Shown: positions 9,828-18,578 of the stretch, piece after piece
Layout of the letters: every line of letters starts with the position of its first letter
Numbering within the stretch: position 1 is the stretch's first letter
Assembly: GCA_009731375.1 (NCBI GenBank)
Contig: BJOX01000296.1
Coordinates: forward strand, 258,150 to 297,410
Length of the DNA: 39,261 nt
Direction of reading: 5' to 3'
Source: Paulinella micropora
Lineage: Eukaryota > Cercozoa > Imbricatea > Euglyphida
The notes under the pieces: model-generated
Databases searched by the model: none
Told to the model about the DNA's origin: nothing
What the model saw: the letters and a program-made list of their open reading frames with translations, nothing else
Program-made: the position numbers and the translations under genes

Positions 9828-10712
9828 TTATGTTTTCTGGTTGTATGTCTTCTTTTTTAACTGTTGCTTTATTTTCTTCTCCTTCGTTATCTCTTGAACT
9901 TGTTCGTTAATTTGCTTTTCATCATCAACTGGCTTTTCAAACTTAGTCTTTAATAACTCTCGGGGGCTAACTAGTTCCTTATTAGATAGCACAATCTTAA
10001 ATCCATTTCTACCCAAAACCGTATATATCTGCTTTGACCAAGTTCGTCCGCCTTTTGAAAATAGATTTCGTTGAACTTCTCGTCTTACCTTATCGCCTGG
10101 TTCAAATTCGTTAATCTTTCATCTCTTAATTTTTTGTTTATTAGTAGCTTTTCCATTCAGCACATGAATTGGTCTAGCTTTGATTGTTGGATGAAAACGA
10201 TTATTGTAAGCTTTGACCATATCATCAATGTATGAGACCCAGTCAAAGTTCCCATTAGTTTCAAATAGTATGTCAAGCCACCTTCTAATAGTTCTGATAA
10301 CTCTATCAACTATTGCGAGTGCTTTGTGGTCTCCTACTTCAACTGTTCTGTGTTCAATGTTATGTTCATCAAAATATTTACTAACTGCTCCTTTGTATTC
10401 TCCTCCGCTATCTGTTGTAATGATTTCTGGAATATATGGGATAGATTTTAAACCAGTATATACTTCATTCGCAGTTTTATTTTTTAGCGGTCTAACTTCT
10501 AAAAATCTACTATTAGTGTCAATCCAAACCAACATAAAGGCATATTTTTTATTACCTGGTTTATCTTTTAACTTAGACATATCCGCCAAATCTACGAACA
10601 CTTGTTTCAATGGTTTATCAGCCGATATCATATTCCATTTCTTACTTTGTTTTTTCTGAAAATGTAGTTCTAATGCATGTTGCTCTTTCAGTTCTTGTAA
10701 TTCGTCGTCCAT
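9828..10712 (-). pseudogene. rve-type (retroviral-like/polinton-type) integrase with an internal TGA
   Basis: DNA integrase of the RNase H-like DDE fold, expected to insert the viral genome into host DNA. From the ATG at 10712 the core reads VFVDLADM (first Asp, residue 41), WIDTNSRFLEV, then TTDSGGEYKG (second Asp, residue 101) and ALAIVDRVIRTIRRWL. At the third catalytic position the usual Glu appears to be Asp136. A TGA at 10119-10121 separates the core from an in-frame, Lys-rich C-terminal domain ending at 9828. This domain contains an SH3/chromo-like VRREVQ...YTVLGRNGFKIVL stretch. No N-terminal zinc finger is present within this frame. The gene is the first of a leftward cluster and starts 6 bases after the stop of the F-box/zinc-ribbon gene. 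The TGA suggests decay; readthrough cannot be excluded. Confidence 0.85.
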
Positions 10713-10718
10713 CGCCTT

Positions 10719-10976
10719 CTAATACTTAATGACACCTAATGCTTTATCTCTATATATCGCTCTTTCTTTTTTTTCTAGTTCAAGACAATAATTAGAACAA
10801 AACTCATACATATACAACCAATCAAAACTATCATCAATCGCCGTAATCTGTCGGTTCGCTAAACACAGAGTTAATCCACACATATAGCAACTAGTGAAGT
10901 CATACATACGATGATTATATAAATACTACATAATGTGTAAACGAACATCTAATGGTAGGTTCTTAATTTCACTCAT
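10719..10976 (-). pseudogene. F-box-like/zinc-ribbon small protein, interrupted by TAG
   Basis: From the ATG at 10976 the first 16 codons contain an F-box-like start (LPLDVRLHIM). A TAG at 10926-10928 follows, and then the frame continues open to TAA at 10719. The second part holds two CxxC-type pairs (CYMCG and CSNYC), which suggests zinc binding. F-box proteins recruit substrates to SCF ubiquitin ligases and are known accessory genes in large DNA viruses, so a role in host manipulation is possible. The F-box call rests on a very short match. Alternatively translation starts at the ATG at 10907 and gives a 62-aa zinc protein. Confidence 0.45.
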
Positions 10977-11029
10977 ACACTATATTAGAATTTAAGAAAA
11001 ATTTTAGATGTATTATTATTTTCTTTTTT

Positions 11030-11347
11030 TTATTTCTCTGGTTGTTGATTATAAACATTAACTGATATGTTTGACTTCTTACCTTTACCTTTCTTAGGCT
11101 TAGGCTCTTCCTCTTCTTCCTCTTCCTCGCTATCATCGCTATCCTCGCTCTCTTCCACTTTCTTTTTTACCGCTTTCTTCGCCTTCTTCTGCTTAGTCTT
11201 TAATTTCATACCCGCAACCCGTCGGGCAACAATATCTAGAAAGTCGTGCTCTACCTCTTCATCGCTTTTACTGCTTTCCTCACTTTTCTCACCATCTCTG
11301 CCATCTATCATATCTTTCGCCAACTGCTTCTTAGTAATATGGTCCAT
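11030..11347 (-). CDS. Small highly charged protein, unknown
   Basis: One hundred and five codons from ATG at 11347. The N-terminal half is mixed (MDHITKKQLAKDMIDG...HDFLDIVARRVAG). The C-terminal half has alternating Lys-rich and Ser/Asp/Glu-rich blocks including eight consecutive Glu, then a KPKKGKGKK patch. It has no membrane segment. The composition suggests a nucleic-acid- or histone-associated protein, but I recognise no family. It lies in the leftward cluster between the F-box-like gene and a 41-aa gene. Confidence 0.55.
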   Translation of the reverse strand: MDHITKKQLAKDMIDGRDGEKSEESSKSDEEVEHDFLDIVARRVAGMKLKTKQKKAKKAVKKKVEESEDSDDSEEEEEEEEPKPKKGKGKKSNISVNVYNQQPEK

Positions 11348-11376
11348 CTTTTCATCATTTCATTTCTTTAACATTC

Positions 11377-11502
11377 TTAGCCTTCTTCCTCCGCTAGTAA
11401 TTCCTTAGTCCTCTCAATCTTTCTTTGCATCGCATACTGTTTCTTCATTACAGTCGCTTTTTCAAGATTCTTTATGGCAATCTCTCTATTACCTCTCGGC
11501 AT
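11377..11502 (-). CDS. 41-aa basic, probably helical protein
   Basis: ATG at 11500-11502 and TAA at 11377-11379 give 41 codons (starting MPRGNREIAIKNLEKA). It is rich in Lys/Glu/Met with heptad-like spacing, so probably a short coiled coil. It is the first gene of the leftward cluster and its start faces the fibre gene across about 90 bases of AT-rich DNA. The AATATATAAC just upstream resembles the start-proximal motif of other genes in the element. I do not recognise it. Confidence 0.45.
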   Translation of the reverse strand: MPRGNREIAIKNLEKATVMKKQYAMQRKIERTKELLAEEEG

Positions 11503-11592
11503 TGTTTGTCTCGGTTATATATTTAACCAAAAATAATTTTAATCGGATTAATTATTATCCAAAATATATATACCTCCGTGGATTTTGGTTCA
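11503..11592. promoter_or_regulatory. Divergent AT-rich promoter region
   Basis: Ninety bases between the leftward cluster (start 11502) and the rightward fibre gene (start 11593). They contain TATATATTTAACC on one side and CAAAATATATATACC on the other. The position between two divergent starts and the TATA-like sequences support a bidirectional control region. Confidence 0.5.
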
Positions 11593-14500
11593 ATGGGTAG
11601 TCAATATAAATCGCTCTTAGGATTACAGGAAATTGCGGTAGACTCACTAGACATAAAAAACTTACTTAACGAACACTAATATTATCGGCTTAAACACAGA
11701 CAGGGTGCCAGAAGATGCAGACCCCGTAAATCTTTATTATACGAATGCGCGATTTGACACACGACTGGCTACCAAAAGCACGGCCGATATCGCAGAAGGA
11801 AGCCGTTTATACTACACTGAGCAACGAGTTTCAAATAATGCTGATGTCTATGCTTCAACTCAACACAGAAGCAATACAAGTAATCCGCACCAAACCAGTT
11901 TATACAATCTCATAGATACAAACATGTTTGCACAAGCAAGCGGACAATACTTAACATACAATGATGTAGAAGGCAAATGGAAGAATACCAATTTAGGTTC
12001 AATTGACACACTCTCAGATGTAGTCATAACAGCACCAATAGCAACAAATAGTTATCTCACATATAACTTATTAAACTGGGTAAATAAAACATTTCCAATA
12101 AATGTTGATGAAACAGGAAATATTAATATGGGTGGGACTTTGAATATAACAGGAGTTAATTTACTAAATAATAAGTCTGTATCAACTTGGTTATCAGAAC
12201 ACAATGCGAATAACGCGAAAGTGTCCGCCGACGGGTCAATTGATACACACAGCGATGTGTTAATTACAGGCACACCCTCAGATAACCAATTACTCATTTA
12301 TTCAACTGGACAATGCGAAATGTGGCTCCACCTTTTCTGCGACTAGATGGCACTGCGAATATGACAGAGGCTTTAAATATGAATACTCAAAATATAACGA
12401 ATGTAGGCTCACTAAATGGGAGAGTTGTTTCAACTTTATTTACAGAACACGATGTGAACAAGGCTAAAATATCTGCGGACGGCTCTATTGATACTCATAA
12501 CGATGTTATCATATCAACAGCACAAGATAATCAATGATTAATTTATAGCACTGGACAATGGAGAAACACAAATTCATCTTTTCTTAGATTGGATGGCACA
12601 GCCAGTATGACGGGAGCACTAAATATGAATAGTCAAAACATTACAAATGTAGATCAATTAAATGGTAGAAGTCTGTCGCGACTTGGCTAACAGAGCACGA
12701 CACAAACACGGCGAAAGTGTCAGCAAGCGGAAGTATTGATACACACAGCGATGTGCTAATAACAGGCACACCAGCAGATAACCAACGGCTTATTTATAGC
12801 ACAGGACAATGGAGAAATGTTGATTCACCTTTTCTGTAACTTGATGGCATAGCAAATATGACGGCAGGATTAAATATGGGAGGGTTTAACATAACAAATG
12901 TGGGTTGACAGCATTGATGTTTCCGCCCTTGATACTGCCGTGGTTGAACTAACAGGAGACCAAACCATAGCTGGAAAAAAAAATTTACATCAACAATAGA
13001 AGTAAGTGGGTATTCAAATCCTGCTTCTTTTAATGGTATCGGCAGCCTTTGACACAAACATAGGAGTGATCGCAGCACAGAAAACAGCAACAGCGACTTG
13101 GTATCCGATACAAATAACTGGCTCGTATGTAGAGTTATATTCAGGTGATACTTTAATTATGACCGCATCTGGCACAACATTAAGTTTAAACAGCAAAAAA
13201 ATAACAAACTTAGCCACACCAACAACAGCAACAGACGGGGCAAACAAAAGTTATGTAAATGACAATTTCGTGAAATTAACAACAGACCAAACCATAGCAG
13301 GAAATAAAACTTTTAGTAGATTATTAACAGCAAATGAGGGATGTAAGTTATCTATTCAAAACAAAGTAGATGGAGGAAACGGACAGGGCATATTTATGTG
13401 GGATACTGATAATTCAGGATGGGGTATTTATATGGCACAGCCAGGCGCGGGTAAAAGTCTAGCGGGAGGGATTGCGGTTGCAGGCAACGATATTTCAGGA
13501 TTTGCTATAAGATTTAGATGTGGCTTTGCTTCGGCAGATGGTTTTGTGTGGGAAAATTCTAACGAACAATTATTAATGTCGCTGAATGGGGCAAACGGGA
13601 CTTTATGGACAAAAGGCAACATAAGCATAAATGGGGCATTGGTAGCAGCACAATCTTATGTAGATACAAAAGATGGGCAAAATGTTAAACTAACAGGAGA
13701 CCAAACGATAACAGGAATCAAAACATTTAGTGGAACGAGAAATGAGTTAAGAGGTCTAACTATATTGAACCAAGCCGATTTTAATAATCAAGATATCATT
13801 AATGGAGGAAATATCACATACAATGGTGCACGTATATTAAACCAAAATGGAGGAGATATATTCTTTTCACAGACAACAGGAGATTATCAGTCATTCTTAT
13901 ATACTTTAAATACTGCTTCAAGTGGAACCGCAGACCAAAGAGNNNNNNNNNNGAACCAAAGGGGTTATGTATTCACGAATGTAGCATTTGATGTAAAAGG
14001 AGCAGGTCTTTATATTTCAAAACTTTTGGATAATAAAAGTGCTTCATCTGACATTGTCCGTTTTAACAATGCTGGTGGTATGCGGTTTTATGGTGCTTTG
14101 GATATGAACTCAAACAACACAAGAAATGGTGGAACAATAACGGGAACTACATTAACGGCAACTGCTGGTATGACTACAACAACATTAACAACGAGCGACA
14201 AAATAACAACAGCATCAGGTATGCCAATAATCATAGGCAATACAACGAAAGGAATAGGAACAACAGGAGGCTTAGAATTGTATGGTACATTTAATAATAA
14301 TACAACTGGAGCACATTTGCAGGCTATTACAACGGAAGATATTTATCCTACTTTTCAACTAACTAATTTAAGTCATAATAACATAAATATGACCTTTGAT
14401 GCGTATTTAGATGCTGGCGGATGGAAATCAAGTTATGCGAGTTCTAATTTTCTAATTAGTAAATGGAATAATAAACTTAGATTTTTGTATGATAGCGGGA

Positions 14501-15004
14501 AAAGTGTGGGGGTTGCTGTTCCTTGGTCTCTCGCTCTGGAACTTGACACATCGGGCTTATTAACAACGAAGGCGATTACAGCGAGTGGGGTGATAACAGC
14601 AAAAGCGGGTATATCAACAACAACATTGGCAACGAGCGACAAAATAACGACAGCACTAGGCAAACCAATAATCATAGGCAATACAACAAAAGGCACAGGA
14701 GCAACAGGGGGGATTAGAATTATACGGCACGGCATCTAATATTACGAACGGCGGGCATATACAAGCATTTGTAAATACATCAGTTTATCCAATTTTTCAA
14801 CAATTAAACTGGAGTCCGAACAATATTGCTTTATGTTTTGATTGTTATTATGATGGTTCAAACTGGAAATCAAGTTATTCTGGTTCAAACTTTCAAATAT
14901 ACAAAGTAGGCGACAAACTCAGTTTTTATTATGCCACAGGTGTCGCAGCGGGAGGAACTATATCCCAGACCGAGGCGATGAATATTAATAATTCAAAGAA
15001 ATGA
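11593..15004 (+). pseudogene. Phage-type tail-fibre-like protein, giant and multiply broken
   Basis: About 3.4 kb, equal to roughly 1,130 codons. Features typical of bacteriophage fibres are visible: a PVNLYYTNARFDTRL segment followed by RLYYTEQRV; three tandem modules of about 248 bases with GSIDTH[S/N]DV and STGQ; LTGDQTI-GIKTF and TTDQTIAGNKTF repeats; and two C-terminal modules of about 420 bases sharing TSDKITTA and PIIIGNTTKG. Such proteins trimerise and bind receptors, so a role in host attachment is inferred. Lesions are frameshifts near 11676, 12313, 12675 and 14708 (a six-G run), TGA at 12535, TAA at 12837 and several breaks at 12900-13000. A longest open part runs 13006-14739, with a 10-N gap at 13943. 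The TGA at 15002 is taken as the original stop because the frame before it matches the preceding module. Confidence 0.78.
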
Positions 15005-15238
15005 ACACTCATACAAATAGACTTTATACCACGAAGCATCATTTGAACATATTAGAGGTATGGAGTCATTAAAACTAACACACCAATCACTCATTGGCTT
15101 ATACACACATCCCTTTTGGATACAATAAACACAACTTTCATTTTTTTTATCGCTGACCCGCGAATAGAAATCACAAGCAGTCCGAGCGGAAATATTAATT
15201 AATAAAAAGTTTATAAAGATTAGTATAGAGGGCAACAT
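14993..15238 (-). CDS. Possible secreted Cys-rich protein (PSI-like spacing)
   Basis: Eighty-one codons. A hydrophobic N-terminus (MLPSILIFINFLLINISA) looks like a signal peptide and is followed by seven Cys, with CVYC, GCVY and DWCVS reminiscent of a PSI-type disulphide knot. Its ATG shares three bases with the ATG of the rightward gene at 15237 (CATG), and its 3' end overlaps the fibre stop by 12 bases. Promoter and coding sequence of the two divergent genes would have to overlap. The AT-rich signal-peptide region could be chance, because it is also the upstream region of the other gene. Confidence 0.45.
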   Translation of the reverse strand: MLPSILIFINFLLINISARTACDFYSRVSDKKNESCVYCIQKGCVYKPMSDWCVSFNDSIPLICSNDASWYKVYLYECSFL

Positions 15239-15608
15239 GGCAGACTATAAATTCCAAAAGATTATTTTTCTAAGTAATGATTTTCCGGGAGGTGTTAATG
15301 GTAGCAAGACATTTGACAAAACCATTAAATTGAACTTTACCCCAACTAGAATGAATGTTAAGTATATCCACTATATGAATGATGTGACGGAGACGAAAAC
15401 AAAAATCCTTCATATGGACCGCATTGGGATTGTTGGCACATTCGCCGACAGCAACGTCGCAAACATTTCCAATCTTAGCTACAACTTGGGGATTATTAAT
15501 TGGACTGACGGTCAATACAGTTTTAGAGTGCTTAAAACAGACAATAGTAGTATTGAGACTGACCCCTTAGGCGGAAGAATTGTTACATGTTTAGAATTTT
15601 TGGCTTAA
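15237..15608 (+). CDS. 123-aa protein, unknown, at the start of the morphogenesis block
   Basis: An intact frame from ATG at 15237 to TAA at 15608. The protein is mostly beta-prone, with a stretch MNVKYIHYMND and a C-terminal GGRIVTCLEFL, and has no signal peptide or membrane segment. It lies 14 bases upstream of the packaging ATPase and is probably co-expressed with it. Position and composition make a small virion protein plausible, but I recognise no family. Confidence 0.6.
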   Translation: MADYKFQKIIFLSNDFPGGVNGSKTFDKTIKLNFTPTRMNVKYIHYMNDVTETKTKILHMDRIGIVGTFADSNVANISNLSYNLGIINWTDGQYSFRVLKTDNSSIETDPLGGRIVTCLEFLA

Positions 15609-15622
15609 TATTTATATAAACG

Positions 15623-16449
15623 ATGGAGAAAATCAATAATGTGAAGGTGAAACCAGTTAAGCAAAACGGAGATGGCGACAAGTTGGCAAAAGGATATAAG
15701 GTGTTTGATGAACCGTATGCAAATATATTCGTACTTGCAAGGAAACAATCGGGGAAAACAACAGCAGTATTTGAAATCCTGAAACGAACGACCGACAAAA
15801 AACGAGGATTGTTATTATCGCCAGCACAATACACAAGGACCACATTTACAAAGAAATGGTTAAGCACTTCAAGAAGAAGGGAAACCCTATGGCGATATAC
15901 ATATATTTGAAAACGGATGGATACAGTGTAATTGATTACGAGTTAGACAAGCTCAATAAGCCAGATGAAGAGCAAGAAGAAGGCGAAATTGTTCAGAATG
16001 GTAAAGATGAAGTAGAAAGGCCGAAGTTTCTTTATTTTGGTAAAGAAGAAAAGAAGAAGCAGGATGGAGGCGAAAACCCACAGAGACCGAGCAAATACAT
16101 TACACCCGAAGTCGTGTTCGTGTTAGATGATTTGGGTAGCGGGTTGAGGGATAAGTCCGTGAGCGACCTGTTGAAAAAAAATAGACACTATAAGTCAAAA
16201 GTTATTATGAGTTCGCAATACCTAAACGACTTACGACCAGAGGCGATTAAACAGCTGGACTATCTCCTTATTTTTCCAGGTCAGAGTGTGGATAAAATAG
16301 AACTCGTGTATAAGCATCTGGACCTCGGATACGACCTTGAATACTTCATTGAAAAATATCACGAGGCGACAAAAGAACGATTTAACTTTTTGTATGTTGA
16401 TGCGGTATCGGACGAACTGAGGCAAAATTTCAACTATCGCTTGCGATAG
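15623..16449 (+). pseudogene. Genome-packaging ATPase (A32/FtsK-HerA type), frameshifted
   Basis: ATPase expected to translocate viral DNA into the capsid. The Walker A motif LARKQSGKTT lies around residues 38-47, and Walker B VVFVLDDLGS is in the second half, followed by an MSSQYLNDLRP stretch in the sensor-like position. The first frame runs from ATG 15623 to 15910. The second, which includes Walker B, is open from upstream of 15856 to TAG at 16449. One single-base frameshift at about 15830-15850 separates them. The total of about 275 codons matches PLV/polinton packaging ATPases. It is followed by the core protein, protease and capsid genes, the usual morphogenesis module. The frameshift could be real or a sequencing indel. 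Confidence 0.85.
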
Positions 16450-16503
16450 TCAATATTTCAATAAACGATTTTTGTAATTTTATTATTTATTTTTTTCAGA
16501 ACT

Positions 16504-16511
16504 ATATATAC
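16504..16511 (+). promoter_or_regulatory. TATATATAC directly before a start codon
   Basis: TATATATAC directly abuts ATG at 16512. Similar AATATAC/TATATAC sequences precede the starts at 18579, 23376 and 27379, and lie about 60 bases before the start at 21126. Confidence 0.5.
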
Positions 16512-16826
16512 ATGCCAACATCACCAGTGATTATCAGTAGTCCATCAGGTTACAACATCAGCTACAATCCCAGTATGCCCCAAGCAGGAGGTGCGAAGAA
16601 CAGAAAGAACAAAGGAAAAAAGAAACAAACAGGTGGGAAAGTAAATTGGAAGAAGGTAGCACAAGCAATATTAGATGCTAATAGCTTTATCAAAAAGAAT
16701 AAATTGGTTTCAAAGGGTGCTACTTTTCTTAACGACATTGGAGTGCCGTATGCTGGAAAGGTTGCGATGGCCGCAGCTAAGCAAGGATACGGAAAGCAAC
16801 GAGGCGGAGCAGTCAAGTTTCATTAA
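16512..16826 (+). CDS. Basic core/minor virion protein with Gly-Gly sites
   Basis: One hundred and four codons, intact. The N-terminus is Pro/Ser-rich, followed by a strongly basic segment (KNRKNKGKKK), a helical segment (AQAILDANSFIKKNKLVSKG) and a basic Gly-rich end. Gly-Gly pairs occur at QAGGA, QTGGK and QRGGA. These are the kind of sites cleaved by adenain-like proteases, and the protease gene is next. Small basic proteins with a 'FIKKNKLVSKGA' type helix occur as virion core proteins in several eukaryotic DNA virus lineages. DNA condensation or minor capsid function is inferred. Confidence 0.65.
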   Translation: MPTSPVIISSPSGYNISYNPSMPQAGGAKNRKNKGKKKQTGGKVNWKKVAQAILDANSFIKKNKLVSKGATFLNDIGVPYAGKVAMAAAKQGYGKQRGGAVKFH

Positions 16827-16848
16827 ACCCCAATTACCAATGTAAATT

Positions 16849-18426
16849 ATGTTATTGCTTTTTTTACTCAATATGATAGTAGTAATGCGAAGTAAGCCAA
16901 AGAAGAAACTTAAACAACGACCACCGAGGATATACAGAACCAAAGATGGCCGACCATATATTAAAGTGAAAGGTAAACGAGCATATCTCAACTTTGGAGA
17001 GAAAACGAATGACCTTTCAACACTTCAAATCGTTAAACTATTTTTGAAATATATGGGGAAGACGAAAACAAAGAATAAACGAAAGACGAAAGAGCGAATA
17101 GTTAAGTCCGAATTTGACCGTCTTGAATACGAGAACCGCAACCAGATACAAGACAACTTACAGAAAAAATATGACCTGATACACGAGCAGGAAGAAAAGG
17201 AAAAGAAGAAAAGGGATGAGATAGAAGAAGAAAAGAAAAGGTTGGAAATAAAAGAAATCAAAGACCTTGAAGATAAAGAAGAAGAAAAGAAAAGAAGAGA
17301 GAGGAAGGAGGATGCAGAAATGAAGGAAAGACAAGAAGAAAAGAAAAGAGAGATTAAAAGGTTGAAACGAATAAATGAAGAACTCAGAGATTTCCAAAAA
17401 ACTAAAAGGCTTTTATTAATGCCGCCAGACAAAAACAATAATTTTAGCAAAAGCCCACAACGAGCGCGAAAAAAACCTCCATCGTCTGATACTAAGGTAG
17501 AAGATGTAACTCAACAATGGAATGTGAACATAAGTAAGATTGAGCATTTACAGAGAGAAAAAATAGTTAAAGAGATTGTTGAAAGTTCTGTCCAGAGTAG
17601 AGATGATAGCAAAAAAACTAACAAGCAAATCGTTCAAGATTTAGAAAAAGCTGGCATTGTAGTTATCCGTGTCAAGGGAGGAAAAGTTGTTAATTACAAA
17701 AAGACTTTACAACAATTTTTAATCAAACAAGAAACAACTAAAAACATCAAAACACCAGAGGAAGGATGGGCTTCATTTAATGCTTGGATAGAAAAGAAAA
17801 CGAAGCAGGCAGAACAAAAGCAACAACAACAACAACCACAACAACAACCACAACCAGGACCAGAACCACAACAACAACCACAACCAGGACCAGAGCCACA
17901 ACAACAACCAGAACCACAACCACAACCACAACCAGGACCAGAAGAACAGCTACAAACAGAAGAACAGCCACCAGCAGGCGATGAGGATGCGAAAAAGTTA
18001 ATATTAGATTTACAAAATATGCCGCAATTAGAAGACGACCAAAGTGGGGAAGGCTATCGCGGGCTAATGACGGATGAAATAGACAACATTATGAAAAAGC
18101 ACGATTGGTATTTGGGAACAGTAGCCAGCGATGAAATAGACAAACTGAAACCAGAAAAAAGAAAGAAGTATGGTTTTATAATGAACACAGACCCGAGCAC
18201 CAAAAAAGGGCAACATTGGATTGCTGTTTATACTTCTTTAGACGGCGATAGAAGCATACAGATATACGACCCGCTAGCCCTGTATAAGCCGACTGAAGAC
18301 TTCCAACACCAAATGAAACAGCTTATTGAAAAGAGTAGGCAGAGCACATACTTATTAATGAAAGTCAATCAGGTTAAAAACCAAAGTGATACAACAGATA
18401 CCTGCGGGTGGCATATTATTAGGTAA
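16849..18426 (+). CDS. Adenain/Ulp1-like cysteine protease with long charged N-terminal extension
   Basis: Capsid-maturation protease of the C5/C48 fold. The catalytic part is at the C-terminus: GQHWIAVY with His456, IQIYDPLA with Asp474 and TDTCGWHIIR with Cys519. Only six residues follow the active-site Cys, fewer than usual, and the stop TAA lies in an eight-A run, so a frameshift may have shortened the tail. N-terminal to the domain are a basic segment with a YIKVKGKRAYLNFG stretch, a Lys/Glu coiled coil at about residues 65-185 and a Gln/Pro repeat at about 320-375. The ATGs at 16873 and 16885 are alternative starts. Likely substrates are the Gly-Gly proteins next door. Confidence 0.85.
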   Translation: MLLLFLLNMIVVMRSKPKKKLKQRPPRIYRTKDGRPYIKVKGKRAYLNFGEKTNDLSTLQIVKLFLKYMGKTKTKNKRKTKERIVKSEFDRLEYENRNQIQDNLQKKYDLIHEQEEKEKKKRDEIEEEKKRLEIKEIKDLEDKEEEKKRRERKEDAEMKERQEEKKREIKRLKRINEELRDFQKTKRLLLMPPDKNNNFSKSPQRARKKPPSSDTKVEDVTQQWNVNISKIEHLQREKIVKEIVESSVQSRDDSKKTNKQIVQDLEKAGIVVIRVKGGKVVNYKKTLQQFLIKQETTKNIKTPEEGWASFNAWIEKKTKQAEQKQQQQQPQQQPQPGPEPQQQPQPGPEPQQQPEPQPQPQPGPEEQLQTEEQPPAGDEDAKKLILDLQNMPQLEDDQSGEGYRGLMTDEIDNIMKKHDWYLGTVASDEIDKLKPEKRKKYGFIMNTDPSTKKGQHWIAVYTSLDGDRSIQIYDPLALYKPTEDFQHQMKQLIEKSRQSTYLLMKVNQVKNQSDTTDTCGWHIIR

Positions 18427-18428
18427 AA

Positions 18429-18572
18429 AAAATACTTAGATCATATTCTTGTCATTGTGGTGGAACATATAAACGGCAAGGACGAGAAAAACACTATAGA
18501 ACAAATAAACACAAAAATCATATTGATAGTTTATATGACATATCTGACATCCAAAAATTATTTATCCATTAA
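18429..18572 (+). CDS. Small C2H2-like zinc-finger segment
   Basis: In the frame ending at TAA 18570-18572 there is a CHCGGTYKRQGREKHYRTNKHK stretch, shortened here to its key residues: Cys pair CHC at 18450-18458 and His pair about 12-20 residues later. This C-x-C-GG-x-Y...H...TKxH-like pattern is common as a small protein or domain in large eukaryotic DNA viruses. No ATG precedes it after the TAG at 18420. It may therefore have been the C-terminal part of the protease reading frame, joined through an indel in the A-run, or a gene that has lost its start. Confidence 0.5.
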   Translation, partial: KILRSYSCHCGGTYKRQGREKHYRTNKHKNHIDSLYDISDIQKLFIH

Positions 18573-18577
18573 TATAC
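18571..18577 (+). promoter_or_regulatory. AATATAC motif before the penton gene
   Basis: AATATAC one base upstream of the ATG at 18579, overlapping the stop of the zinc-finger frame (TAA at 18570). It matches the motif seen at other starts in the element. Confidence 0.5.
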
Positions 18578-18578
18578 T

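Noticed and set aside
10213-10659. 148-codon frame on the plus strand opposite the integrase
   Set aside because: It is the antisense shadow of the integrase gene and has no domain of its own.
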